From Lysobacter sp. (GTDB taxonomy: Bacteria; Pseudomonadota; Gammaproteobacteria; Xanthomonadales; Xanthomonadaceae), in contig JASLDW010000006.1 in the NCBI GenBank assembly GCA_030151365.1, positions 62,001 through 126,000 of the forward strand: a DNA stretch of 64,000 nt. The letters run 5' to 3'. Every line of letters starts with the position of its first letter. Position 1 is the stretch's first letter. The notes below the pieces were generated by a model. The model saw only the letters and a program-made list of their open reading frames with translations, did not search any database and was not told where the DNA came from. Positions 8,555 to 16,967 of the stretch are shown here, one piece after another. The translations under genes were made by a program, and so were the position numbers.

Positions 8555-11500
8555 ATGCATCGCTGTCTGGCTTCCGCAATCCGTTTCGCACTCGCCGCCA
8601 CGTTGGCAGGCGCCGCCGTTCCGACCATCGCATTCGCCGAACCGTTGGTTCCTGGATCCGGTCAGGCGGAAACGACCGTCGATTTCGCTATCGCTCCGCA
8701 GCCGTTGTCGACTGCGCTCGTGGCTTTCGGCCAGCAGGCCCGGGTACAGGTGCTGACCGCGGGTGCAAACCTCGATGGGCAACGCACTGCAGGCGTGACC
8801 GGAAAGATGTCGCCGTCGCAGGCGCTTGCAAAGCTGTTGCAGGGCAGCGGCTTCGTTGGGCATTTCAGTGATGCCGGCACCGTCGTGGTCAAGCGGGCGC
8901 CGATGCCGTCCGCGCCGCAGAAAAGGGCTACACCGCGCGCAGTCGCACCAAGGAGCGTGGCCGCCGCCGACCAGGGCGCCTCCATTGCGGATGCGCCACC
9001 CCAGGAACTGGAAAAAGTCACCGTCCTCGGTTCGCTGATTCCACGCACGCAAACGGAAACCGCCAGCCCGGTCACCACCATCACGGCGGAAGAGATCAAG
9101 GCACGCGGTTTCACCAGCGTCGCCGATGCCTTGCAGCAGTCGACCTTCAATACCGGCTCGATCCAGAACACCGCGCAAAGCGCCGGTGACATCTGGGGTG
9201 CCAAGACCGTCAGCATGTTCGGTCTCTTGCCGAGCTATACCAAGTTCCTGCTCAACGGCCGGCCGATGGCGGCGTTTTCGCCGATGTCGCAGAACAGGGA
9301 CAGCACCGACCTGATCACCAACCTCACCGGCATTCCGATCGACCTGGTCGACCGCATCGAAATCCTGCCGGGCGCGCAGTCGTCGCTGTACGGATCGGAC
9401 GCCATTGCCGGCGTCGTCAACATCGTCCTAAAGAAGAATGCCGATAGCGCGGCCGTGAGCGCGCGCTACAGCTGGTATGACGAAGGCGGTGGCAGCGAGC
9501 GCGGCTTCAATGCGATGGGGGCGTTGAACCGCGGCAACTTCCACCTGCTGGCCGGTGCGCAGTACGGCACGCAGGAACCGATCTGGAGCGGCCAACGCAA
9601 GGTGGGCGCAACGACCGCCAGTGGCAAGCCGGACCTCACCTTCTTCGCGCTCGACCTGTTCAACGGTGGCGCGGTCCTCCTCGATCCCAATCCCAAGCCC
9701 TGCAGCAACATGAAGGACCTGTGGGGCGGGACGATGACCGCAGTGGTCGAGCCGCAAACGGGCAACAATTATTGCGGTTCGCCGAACACTTACCACACGT
9801 TGATCAACCAGAGCCGCTTGGGCAACGTCAGTCTGCGCGCAAGCTACGATTTCAGTCCGCGGCTGCAGGTGTATTCCGATTTGTTCTACAGCCGGCAAAG
9901 CCAGGCCCAGCACACGTTCCAGAACTGGACCAGTCCCGTGTACTGGGATCGCGACCGGCAGACGCTGTTGCTGGAGTTCCGCCAGTTCGCGCCGGAAGAA
10001 GTCATCCACCAGCTGGACAACAAGCTGCACGAAAGCACCCTGACCGCCAGCGCCGGCGTGAACGGCGCCTTCGGTGATTCCTGGATCTATGACGTCAGTG
10101 TGTCCCACAGCGGCGAGCGCGCGAAGAATACCCAGGTCGGACCGATGGCCGGCGGCAGCGCGTTCGATACCTACATGCTCGGGCCGCAACTCGGATTCGA
10201 TCCCTATGGCATGGGCATGCCGATGTATGCGCCCGACTACAGCCACATGTATTCGCCGATTCCGCGGGATGTGCTCGAGGCTTCGCTGATCAGCGGCAGC
10301 ATCACCAGTTCCACCCGCAACGACGAATTCCGCGCGCTGGTGACCGGCAGCAGTCTGTTCAAGTTGCCGGGCGGCGATGCCGGCCTGGCCTTGCTCGCCG
10401 AAGGCGGGCGCGAATCCTGGCATTACTCCCCGGACCAGGCCTTGCGCACCGGGAAACTGTTGGGCGTAGCCTTCAATCCCAGCGGCGGCAGCCAGAAGCG
10501 CGGCGCGATGGCGATGGAGTGGCGTCTCCCGGTGCTGAAGTGGGTGACCCTGAGCCCGTCGGCGCGTTATGACCATTACGACGCCGAAGGTTCCACCTTC
10601 AACAAGGCCACCTACAGCCTCGGCATCGAGGTGCGCCCGTTCGAATCGCTGCTGTTGCGCGGCAAGTACGGCACGGCATTCAAGGCGCCTTCGCTCGCGG
10701 ACCAGTTCGAGGGCGTCAATCCGCCGGCCAGGATTTCCGTCTACGACTATGCGAATTGCGAGCGCGCCGGCTACGGTGGCGCCAGCTCCGCATACAACCG
10801 CAACTGCCCGCCCAAGTATTCGCGTGAAAGCGCGCTTCGCCAGAACTTCCGCAACGAGCACCTCCAGCCGATCACCACCAAGGCGTGGTCGTATGGCGTC
10901 GTGTATGCGCCGGCTGCCAATTTTTCGGTGGGCGTGGACTTCCAGCACCTCGACATCCGCAACGAGGTCGTGCGGCAGACGCCCGACAGCCTGCTGTTCA
11001 CCGAAGCATGGTGCCTCGACGGTCGCCTGGATGCGAGTTCGCCTTCCTGCAAGATGGCCTTCGCTTCCGTCACGCGCAATCCGCCAGCGCCGAACGCGCC
11101 TCCCGGAACCCTGGGCAGCGTCTCGGGCATCCGGATCAGCAAGATCAACCTGGCGCGCGAGGTCAATGACTCCCTGTCCGCAAACCTACACTACAAGCAC
11201 AAGCTGCAGGATTGGGGCGCATTGAGCTTCGATGCCGCATACACCAATGTGCTGACCCACCACCGCCAGGTGTACATCGGTGACCGCGAGATCGATTACT
11301 TGCGTCATCCCGCCTACAGCACCGAGCTGCGCACGCGTGGCAACGCCGGCGTGACCTGGGACATCGGCAACTGGAGCACCACGCTGTACGGCTCGTACTA
11401 CGGCAGGACGCCCAACTATGCGGCCACCATCAATGACGGCTACGGCATTCCGCCATCCGGCACCATTGCGCCTTGGACGTTGTACAACGCCAGCGTGAGC

Positions 11501-11686
11501 TGGAAGGCGATGTCGAAACTGCAGTTGTCGTTCCGCGTGAACAACCTGCTCAACACCATGCCGCACATCGACGACACGGTGCCCGAACTGTCGCCGACGC
11601 CGTACAACCCCGGCAACTACAGCGTGCTCGGCCGATGGTTCTCGTTCGAGGCGAAATACGCATTCGGCGGATCGTCGTCGCGCTGA
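8555..11686 (+). CDS. TonB-dependent outer-membrane receptor with STN signalling domain
   Basis: A 1043-residue transducer-type receptor. A signal peptide (1 to about 28, ending TIAFA) is followed by an STN domain (about 38-95; FAIAPQPLSTALVAFGQQARVQV is split by this limit but typical), an Ala/Pro linker, then a plug domain (VTVLGSLIPRTQTETASPVTTI, SLYGSDAIAGVVNIVLKK) and a 22-strand barrel ending in WFSFEAKYAFGG. The plug and barrel resemble receptors of the TonB-receptor plug/OMC superfamily seen in xanthomonads. ATG 8555 has GGGGG upstream. An STN domain implies signalling to the FecR protein at 4459. The substrate is not evident. The M16 protease upstream and the thiol-redox genes downstream point away from a plain siderophore and towards a peptide or protein ligand (inference). 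Confidence 0.92.
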   Translation: MHRCLASAIRFALAATLAGAAVPTIAFAEPLVPGSGQAETTVDFAIAPQPLSTALVAFGQQARVQVLTAGANLDGQRTAGVTGKMSPSQALAKLLQGSGFVGHFSDAGTVVVKRAPMPSAPQKRATPRAVAPRSVAAADQGASIADAPPQELEKVTVLGSLIPRTQTETASPVTTITAEEIKARGFTSVADALQQSTFNTGSIQNTAQSAGDIWGAKTVSMFGLLPSYTKFLLNGRPMAAFSPMSQNRDSTDLITNLTGIPIDLVDRIEILPGAQSSLYGSDAIAGVVNIVLKKNADSAAVSARYSWYDEGGGSERGFNAMGALNRGNFHLLAGAQYGTQEPIWSGQRKVGATTASGKPDLTFFALDLFNGGAVLLDPNPKPCSNMKDLWGGTMTAVVEPQTGNNYCGSPNTYHTLINQSRLGNVSLRASYDFSPRLQVYSDLFYSRQSQAQHTFQNWTSPVYWDRDRQTLLLEFRQFAPEEVIHQLDNKLHESTLTASAGVNGAFGDSWIYDVSVSHSGERAKNTQVGPMAGGSAFDTYMLGPQLGFDPYGMGMPMYAPDYSHMYSPIPRDVLEASLISGSITSSTRNDEFRALVTGSSLFKLPGGDAGLALLAEGGRESWHYSPDQALRTGKLLGVAFNPSGGSQKRGAMAMEWRLPVLKWVTLSPSARYDHYDAEGSTFNKATYSLGIEVRPFESLLLRGKYGTAFKAPSLADQFEGVNPPARISVYDYANCERAGYGGASSAYNRNCPPKYSRESALRQNFRNEHLQPITTKAWSYGVVYAPAANFSVGVDFQHLDIRNEVVRQTPDSLLFTEAWCLDGRLDASSPSCKMAFASVTRNPPAPNAPPGTLGSVSGIRISKINLAREVNDSLSANLHYKHKLQDWGALSFDAAYTNVLTHHRQVYIGDREIDYLRHPAYSTELRTRGNAGVTWDIGNWSTTLYGSYYGRTPNYAATINDGYGIPPSGTIAPWTLYNASVSWKAMSKLQLSFRVNNLLNTMPHIDDTVPELSPTPYNPGNYSVLGRWFSFEAKYAFGGSSSR

Positions 11687-11693
11687 GTTCGAC

Positions 11694-11733
11694 CCGGTTC
11701 CGTTCCGTTCTTACCCCACCGGGACGGAACCGG
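11694..11733 (+). terminator. Inverted repeat after the TonB receptor
   Basis: Perfect 10-bp arms CCGGTTCCGT (11694-11703) and ACGGAACCGG (11724-11733) enclose a 20-base loop, followed by a pyrimidine-rich CACCTTTCTCCTT. It may be a terminator or partial attenuator that lowers read-through into the downstream redox genes. Confidence 0.5.
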
Positions 11734-11758
11734 CACCTTTCTCCTTAGAGGCTGCTGC

Positions 11759-13423
11759 ATGAAACACCGTTTTTTCCAGGCCGCATTGGTTTGCGGTCTC
11801 CTCGCGTCCGCAAGCACAGTCCACGCGCAGCACGCGCCGACTGACGCAGCGAAAACGGTCCTTGAACATGCAGCCGCATTGGACAAGGACGGGAAGTATG
11901 CCGAAGCCGTGGCGGCGCTGGTGCAGGCGATCGATCGCGATCCGGAATTCATCGCCGCCCACGAGCAGTTGCAGGCCGTGTCCGGCGACTTCAGGTTCGC
12001 CGTTTACGAAGACAAGAAACTGGAGCCGTTGTTCAAGACAACCGAAAAGACCATCGACGACAAGTACCGGGAATGGGAAAAGCGTTATCCGGATTCCCCG
12101 GGAATCACCTATGGGCTGGGCAATCGATATTCGGCGCAAGAAAGCCCCAAGGCGAGGGAGTATCTGCTGAAATTGATCCGGCTCCAGCCGAACAATGCCA
12201 AGGCGTATTCGCTGCTGTCGGGAGATGCCGATCGTCGCGGTGACAGGCAGGCCGCCCAGGACTACATGTTGAAGGCTTCTTCCGTGGAGCCGCAGAATCC
12301 GGATTACGCCTTCTACTACGCCAGCGGGCTGAAGCTGGTCGATCGTGCCAGATGGGAGACTGCTTCCGGCGATATCGCCAAACGTTTCCCGACCAGCGAA
12401 CGTGGCGCGCAAGCCCTGTACTGGCTGGGAATGGGCCAGGACGACAACGGCAAGCGCATTGCCACCTGGGAACAGCTGCGCTCGCAATTCCCGACGAACA
12501 AGTTCAACTGGTCGTCCGCTGCGATGGGGCCGCTTTTTGAGGCCTATCTCAAGAGCGATCCGGCAAAGGCGCTGAAGTTCGCCGAAGACATGAGGGCGGG
12601 CATCGCTGCCGAAGCAAAAGACGAGGCAGGGAAAAAGGCCGGGGAATGGGACAAGCGGATTGCATTGGCGAAAACCGTTGCCGATGTGAACCGGGATCTG
12701 TCGCAGGGCAGGCCGGAACAGGCGATGGCGCTGCTCGATGGGCTGGCGGTCGAGCGCGGATCATCGAACGTCGCGATGATCGTGCGACTGAAGGCGCAGG
12801 CGATGGCGGCGGCCGGGAAGACTCGGGAAGCCTATGAAAGCCTGCTCAAGCAACTGGCGAAGGCGCCGGACGGCGACACCCATGCGGCATCGCTGCAACT
12901 GGGCAAGCAGCTCGGCAAGACGGGCGCGCAGATCGAGGGGGACTTGAATGCCGCGCTCGATGCCGGCGCGAAACCGGCGACCGCGTTCAGTCTTGAAGCA
13001 TACACCCCAAACAAATCGATCTCGCTGGAGCAACTGAAAGGGAAGGTGACACTCGTTTCCTTCTGGTTCCCGGGCTGCGGCCCTTGCCGCGCCGAATTCC
13101 CGCACCTCGAGAATGCCATCGGGCCGACCCGCAACGACAAGGATTTCGCCTATCTGGCGATCAACATCGTTCGTGACCAGGACGAATTCGTTGAATCCTT
13201 CATGCAGCAGACGAAATACAGCTTCACGCCGCTCAAGGGCGAGAAAGCGGTCATCGAGGCCTACAACAAGATGGGCATTGCCCCGTACAACCTGCTGATC
13301 GATCGCAACGGCCGCATCGTCTACAGCGGCTTCATGGTCAAGGATGCCGACAGCGAACAAATGGTGCAGCGAATGATCGGATCCCTGATGGCCAGGAAGG
13401 CATCCTCTTCCTCCTTGCGGTGA
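11759..13423 (+). CDS. Secreted TPR protein with C-terminal TlpA-like thioredoxin domain
   Basis: A 554-residue predicted periplasmic protein. It has a signal peptide (1 to about 24, ending STVHAQ), helical TPR-like repeats across about 30-400, then a TlpA/AhpC-type thioredoxin fold (about 405-545). The redox motif is C440-G-P-C443 in FWFPGCGPCRAEFP, with a cis-Pro loop in GIAPYNLLIDRNGRI. Such a domain would reduce or isomerise disulfides on cargo held by the TPR scaffold and would itself be recharged by DsbD. The DsbD gene follows four bases downstream, so the two are almost certainly cotranscribed. The fusion of scaffold and reductase in one chain suggests a substrate-specific reductase (inference). 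Confidence 0.85.
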   Translation: MKHRFFQAALVCGLLASASTVHAQHAPTDAAKTVLEHAAALDKDGKYAEAVAALVQAIDRDPEFIAAHEQLQAVSGDFRFAVYEDKKLEPLFKTTEKTIDDKYREWEKRYPDSPGITYGLGNRYSAQESPKAREYLLKLIRLQPNNAKAYSLLSGDADRRGDRQAAQDYMLKASSVEPQNPDYAFYYASGLKLVDRARWETASGDIAKRFPTSERGAQALYWLGMGQDDNGKRIATWEQLRSQFPTNKFNWSSAAMGPLFEAYLKSDPAKALKFAEDMRAGIAAEAKDEAGKKAGEWDKRIALAKTVADVNRDLSQGRPEQAMALLDGLAVERGSSNVAMIVRLKAQAMAAAGKTREAYESLLKQLAKAPDGDTHAASLQLGKQLGKTGAQIEGDLNAALDAGAKPATAFSLEAYTPNKSISLEQLKGKVTLVSFWFPGCGPCRAEFPHLENAIGPTRNDKDFAYLAINIVRDQDEFVESFMQQTKYSFTPLKGEKAVIEAYNKMGIAPYNLLIDRNGRIVYSGFMVKDADSEQMVQRMIGSLMARKASSSSLR

Positions 13424-13426
13424 CCC

Positions 13427-15379
13427 ATGCGTAATTTCATCATTTCACTCGTTCTGCTGCTGGGTTTCCTGCCTGCGTCTTCGCGCGGACAGGATCTTTC
13501 AGACCTGTTGCCGATCAACGAAGCCTACAAATTCAGCGCGGACGTCAGTACGCCCGGCGTGGTCAAGTTGCACTGGACCATCGCGCCGGACTATTACCTC
13601 TACCGCGGGCAAATGCGCTTCACCGGCGGCGATGGCGTCACGCTGGGCACGGCGCAATTGCCCGACGGCAAGAAGTACCACGACGAATACCTGGGTGATG
13701 TCGAGATCTACCACAGCGGCATCGACGCCCGCGTTCCCTACACGCTTGCACCCGGAACCCAACGCATCAGGCTCGCGGTGCGTTACCAGGGTTGCCACGA
13801 GGTCGATCCGAAGATCTGCTATCCGCCGCATACCGAGAATCTCGACCTAGAGGTTCCCGCGACTGTTGCCGCTGCATCAGGCAAGGCGGCAACGAAGTCG
13901 ATACCGGCGCAAAAGGAGGTTGCTGTCGAGGCGACTGCAAAGCCATCGGACGCGGTTGCGACCACTGACGTCGACAAGGCGGTCAAGCCGGCGCCGGCGC
14001 CGGCGCAAAACGAGTCCGCCGCCGGCGCGGTTGCAAATCCCGTTGTGCCTGCTGCAAGCCAGCCGGCTGTCGTTGCAAATCCGACCACGCCGGTTGCAGG
14101 AGAAAACAAGCCGGCACCCGCTTCCGATAACGACACCGCAAGCAATGCCGCCGCTCCCGCAACTGCAGGCCTGCTGATGTCGCTGCTGCTCGCATTCGCG
14201 GGCGGACTCATCCTGAACCTGATGCCCTGTGTGCTGCCGATCCTGTCGATCAAGGTGGTCGGCCTGCTCGAAAGTGGCGAGAGCGCGCAGCGCCGGCGCG
14301 GACATGCGCTGGTCTATGCGGCGGGCGTGTTGTGTTCGTTCGCGGTGATCGGTCTTGCCGTGATGGCGTCGCGTTCTGCCGGACACGCGCTGGGCTGGGG
14401 TGCGCAATTGCAGCAGCCGATCGTGGTCGGCGTGCTCGCCTGCGTGATGGTCGCGGTCGGCCTGTCGATGTCGGGCATGGTCCATTTCGGCACGTCGTTG
14501 GGCAACATCGGACACGGGCTGGCTTCGCGTGGTGGTTGGCTTGGCGACTTCTTTACCGGCGTGCTTGCGGTCGTCGTCGCCAGTCCTTGCGTCGCGCCGT
14601 TCATGGGCACCGCGTTGGCCTATGCCTTCCTCGCGCCACCGCTCGCGGCACTGCTGGTCTTCCTTGCCCTGGGCCTCGGCCTCTCGCTGCCATTCCTGCT
14701 CATCGGCTTCGTTCCCGCGCTGGGCAGGTTGTTGCCGCGGCCGGGCGCGTGGATGGAAACGCTCAAGCAGGTGCTGGCGTTCCCGATGTATCTCACTGCG
14801 GTGTGGCTGGTGTGGGTGCTGGCGAACCAGCGCGGCGCCGATGCGGTGGCGCTGGTACTCGCCGCTGCGGTCGTGCTGGCCATGGCGCTGTGGTGGTTCG
14901 AGCGCAGCCGCGATCGCGGCGCGTGGGCCAAGGCGCTTGCGATCGCATTGGCGCTGCTGGCCGTGGTGCCGTTGTACTGGATCGGCAAGGTGCAGCCGGC
15001 ATCGAGCCAGGGTGCGTCCGTGGAAGCGGGCGTCGTGAAGTTCTCGCCGCAGAAGCTCGCCGAATTGCGCAAGTCCGGCACGCCGGTGTTCGTCGACATG
15101 ACCGCCGACTGGTGTATCACCTGCAAGGCCAATGAACATGCCGTGCTCGACACGCCGGCATTCCGCGACCTGCTGCAACGTACCGGGGCCGTCTACATGA
15201 AAGGCGACTGGACCAATGTCGACCCGGAGATCAGTGCGTTCCTGCAGGAATACCACTCGCCCGGTGTGCCGCTCTATGTGGTCTTCGCCAAGGACAGCAA
15301 TGCCGGAAAGGTGTTGCCGTCGGTGTTGACGTTTGCGCTGATGCAGCGGGAATTGATGCTGGCAGCGGCGAAGTCGTAG
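13427..15379 (+). CDS. dsbD: Complete DsbD thiol:disulfide interchange protein
   Basis: A 650-residue inner-membrane reductant conduit. All three redox modules are present. The periplasmic alpha domain (about 22-145) has the cysteine pair C123/C131 in GCHEVDPKICYPP. A long Ala/Pro/Lys/Val linker covers about 145-245. The eight-helix membrane domain has C268 in LMPCVLP and C388 in SPCVAPFMG. The C-terminal thioredoxin-like gamma domain has C563-I-T-C566 in DWCITCK. It draws electrons from cytoplasmic thioredoxin and passes them to periplasmic thiol proteins. It sits between two secreted thioredoxin-fold proteins, which are its probable clients. Its membrane domain closely matches the stand-alone gene at 3064, so the locus holds two related conduits. 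Whether it is the cell's only DsbD cannot be judged from this window. Confidence 0.93.
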   Translation: MRNFIISLVLLLGFLPASSRGQDLSDLLPINEAYKFSADVSTPGVVKLHWTIAPDYYLYRGQMRFTGGDGVTLGTAQLPDGKKYHDEYLGDVEIYHSGIDARVPYTLAPGTQRIRLAVRYQGCHEVDPKICYPPHTENLDLEVPATVAAASGKAATKSIPAQKEVAVEATAKPSDAVATTDVDKAVKPAPAPAQNESAAGAVANPVVPAASQPAVVANPTTPVAGENKPAPASDNDTASNAAAPATAGLLMSLLLAFAGGLILNLMPCVLPILSIKVVGLLESGESAQRRRGHALVYAAGVLCSFAVIGLAVMASRSAGHALGWGAQLQQPIVVGVLACVMVAVGLSMSGMVHFGTSLGNIGHGLASRGGWLGDFFTGVLAVVVASPCVAPFMGTALAYAFLAPPLAALLVFLALGLGLSLPFLLIGFVPALGRLLPRPGAWMETLKQVLAFPMYLTAVWLVWVLANQRGADAVALVLAAAVVLAMALWWFERSRDRGAWAKALAIALALLAVVPLYWIGKVQPASSQGASVEAGVVKFSPQKLAELRKSGTPVFVDMTADWCITCKANEHAVLDTPAFRDLLQRTGAVYMKGDWTNVDPEISAFLQEYHSPGVPLYVVFAKDSNAGKVLPSVLTFALMQRELMLAAAKS

Positions 15380-15414
15380 TCGATTCTTTCCACATTCTTG
15401 ATCGAGGCAGTCCC

Positions 15415-16881
15415 ATGAAACGCCACCTTCTTCGCGCTGCATTGCTTTGCGGTCTCCTTGCATTGGGGGGCGCCGTGCAGGCAGAAACCGCGCTGACCGA
15501 CATCGACCAGGCGGTCAAGGTCGCGCAGGCGAAGCAGTTGCCGGTGTTCATCGACTTCTCGGCGATCTGGTGCCATTCCTGCCATGTGATGGACGACAAG
15601 GTGCTGAACGGCGCCGAATGGGACGAAAGGCTGAGCCGCTTCGTGCTGGTGCGCAGCGATGCCGATTCGGTCAATGGCGAAGCGTGGATGAAGAAGCTCG
15701 GCGTGCCGGCGCTGCCCACCTACGTGATGCTCAATCCGGACGGCAGCGAACGCGGTCGCCTGACCGGCGAATTCACGCGCGAGAAGTTCTACCCGGCGCT
15801 GGATCGCCTGATCAGTGGCGCGGACGCTTTGTCGAAGCTTCAGGACGAAGCCAGAAATGGCTCGATGGAAGCGCTTGCCAAGGTGTTGGGCACGTATTCC
15901 GATCGCCGCAAGGAAGAGGAAGGGGTGCGCTGGTATGAAGGGCTGCCGGTCACCGTGCGCGATGCCGCCAAGTCCGATCCGGTCGTGGCAACACGATTCG
16001 CGATGATCCGGGCGCGCGCCGAAATGGGCAAGCTGCGCGAAGGCATGCGTCGCGACCAGATCGATGCGGCGCTGCGCAAGGAAACCGATGCGAAAAAGCG
16101 CAACGCGATCCTCGAGATGGCGGGCGTACTGCCGCCAGCGTTGTCCGCGAGCCAGCGCGACGCCATCGCCGGCGCCTGTCGCACCCACGCCCGGCAGGCG
16201 CTGGATGGCCGCTTGGACATCGACGAACGCTTCCAGGTCGCCGGCACGTTGCTGGCCTGTGCGGAGCCGCTGCCGGATTCCGAACAGAAAGCGCTGGCGT
16301 CGGCGCAGCTGGCGGTGTTGAAGCCGCTGTATGACGCACAGGTTCCGACAGCGGGTTCGAACGTGTTGCGTGGCGCGACCTACACGCTGGCGAGCTACTA
16401 CAAGGCGCTGGGCGACAGCGCTGCAGAAAAGGCGACCTATCAAAATGCCATCACCATCGGTCGCAAGGCGCTGGACGATGGTCACGGCGGACTCGACGTG
16501 AAGCGCGACCAGGCGATGGCCCAGGTGTATGGCGAATTCGTGGGTCGCCATGGATCCGCTGGCGATGGTTTCGAATTGCAGAAGGCGATGGTCGAGGCCT
16601 ATCCCGACAACGTTTCCTATCAGGAGGCATACGGCGGCAGTCTGCTCAAGCGAGGCGATGCCGCTGCGGCGCTGCCTTATTTGCAGCGCGCGCTGGACGG
16701 CGCTGCCGAGCGCGACAAGCTTGGGTACGCCCGCACATTGGGCAGGGCGCTGGTCGCATTGAATCGTCGTCCCGAGGCGGAGAAGCTGTTCAATGCGGCG
16801 CTGAAAGTGGCCGAGAAGCAGTTCCCGGAGGACACCAGGATGATGATGACGTACTGGACGCAGTTCGAAGGGGTGCTTTGA
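15415..16881 (+). CDS. Secreted thioredoxin-fold protein with helical C-terminal scaffold
   Basis: A 488-residue predicted periplasmic protein. A signal peptide (1 to about 23, ending AVQAE) is followed by a thioredoxin domain of the DsbD-gamma/thioredoxin_7 type (about 25-140) with C53-H-S-C56 in IWCHSCHVMDDKVL and a cis-Pro in GVPALPTYVML. A long alpha-helical, TPR-like region covers about 145-488. The domain order is the reverse of the 11759 product, which has its thioredoxin domain at the C-terminus. The Lys/Arg-rich signal-peptide start and its position 35 bp after dsbD suggest one redox operon (11759-16881). Expected role: thiol reductase fed by DsbD. Specific substrate unknown. Confidence 0.82.
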   Translation: MKRHLLRAALLCGLLALGGAVQAETALTDIDQAVKVAQAKQLPVFIDFSAIWCHSCHVMDDKVLNGAEWDERLSRFVLVRSDADSVNGEAWMKKLGVPALPTYVMLNPDGSERGRLTGEFTREKFYPALDRLISGADALSKLQDEARNGSMEALAKVLGTYSDRRKEEEGVRWYEGLPVTVRDAAKSDPVVATRFAMIRARAEMGKLREGMRRDQIDAALRKETDAKKRNAILEMAGVLPPALSASQRDAIAGACRTHARQALDGRLDIDERFQVAGTLLACAEPLPDSEQKALASAQLAVLKPLYDAQVPTAGSNVLRGATYTLASYYKALGDSAAEKATYQNAITIGRKALDDGHGGLDVKRDQAMAQVYGEFVGRHGSAGDGFELQKAMVEAYPDNVSYQEAYGGSLLKRGDAAAALPYLQRALDGAAERDKLGYARTLGRALVALNRRPEAEKLFNAALKVAEKQFPEDTRMMMTYWTQFEGVL

Positions 16882-16912
16882 GGCAGCGCCTTGCGGGATG
16901 CCGCGATCGACA

Positions 16913-16942
16913 TTGACGCTGGCCCGGGTTTGCCGTGCTAAT
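16913..16942 (+). promoter_or_regulatory. Putative housekeeping-type promoter of the Wadjet operon
   Basis: TTGACG (16913-16918), 18 bp, then GCTAAT (16937-16942). Transcription would begin near 16950, shortly before the candidate jetA starts at 16968 (GTG) and 16977 (ATG). Confidence 0.45.
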
Positions 16943-16967
16943 GTCACGGTTGCTGATTCATTGAACC

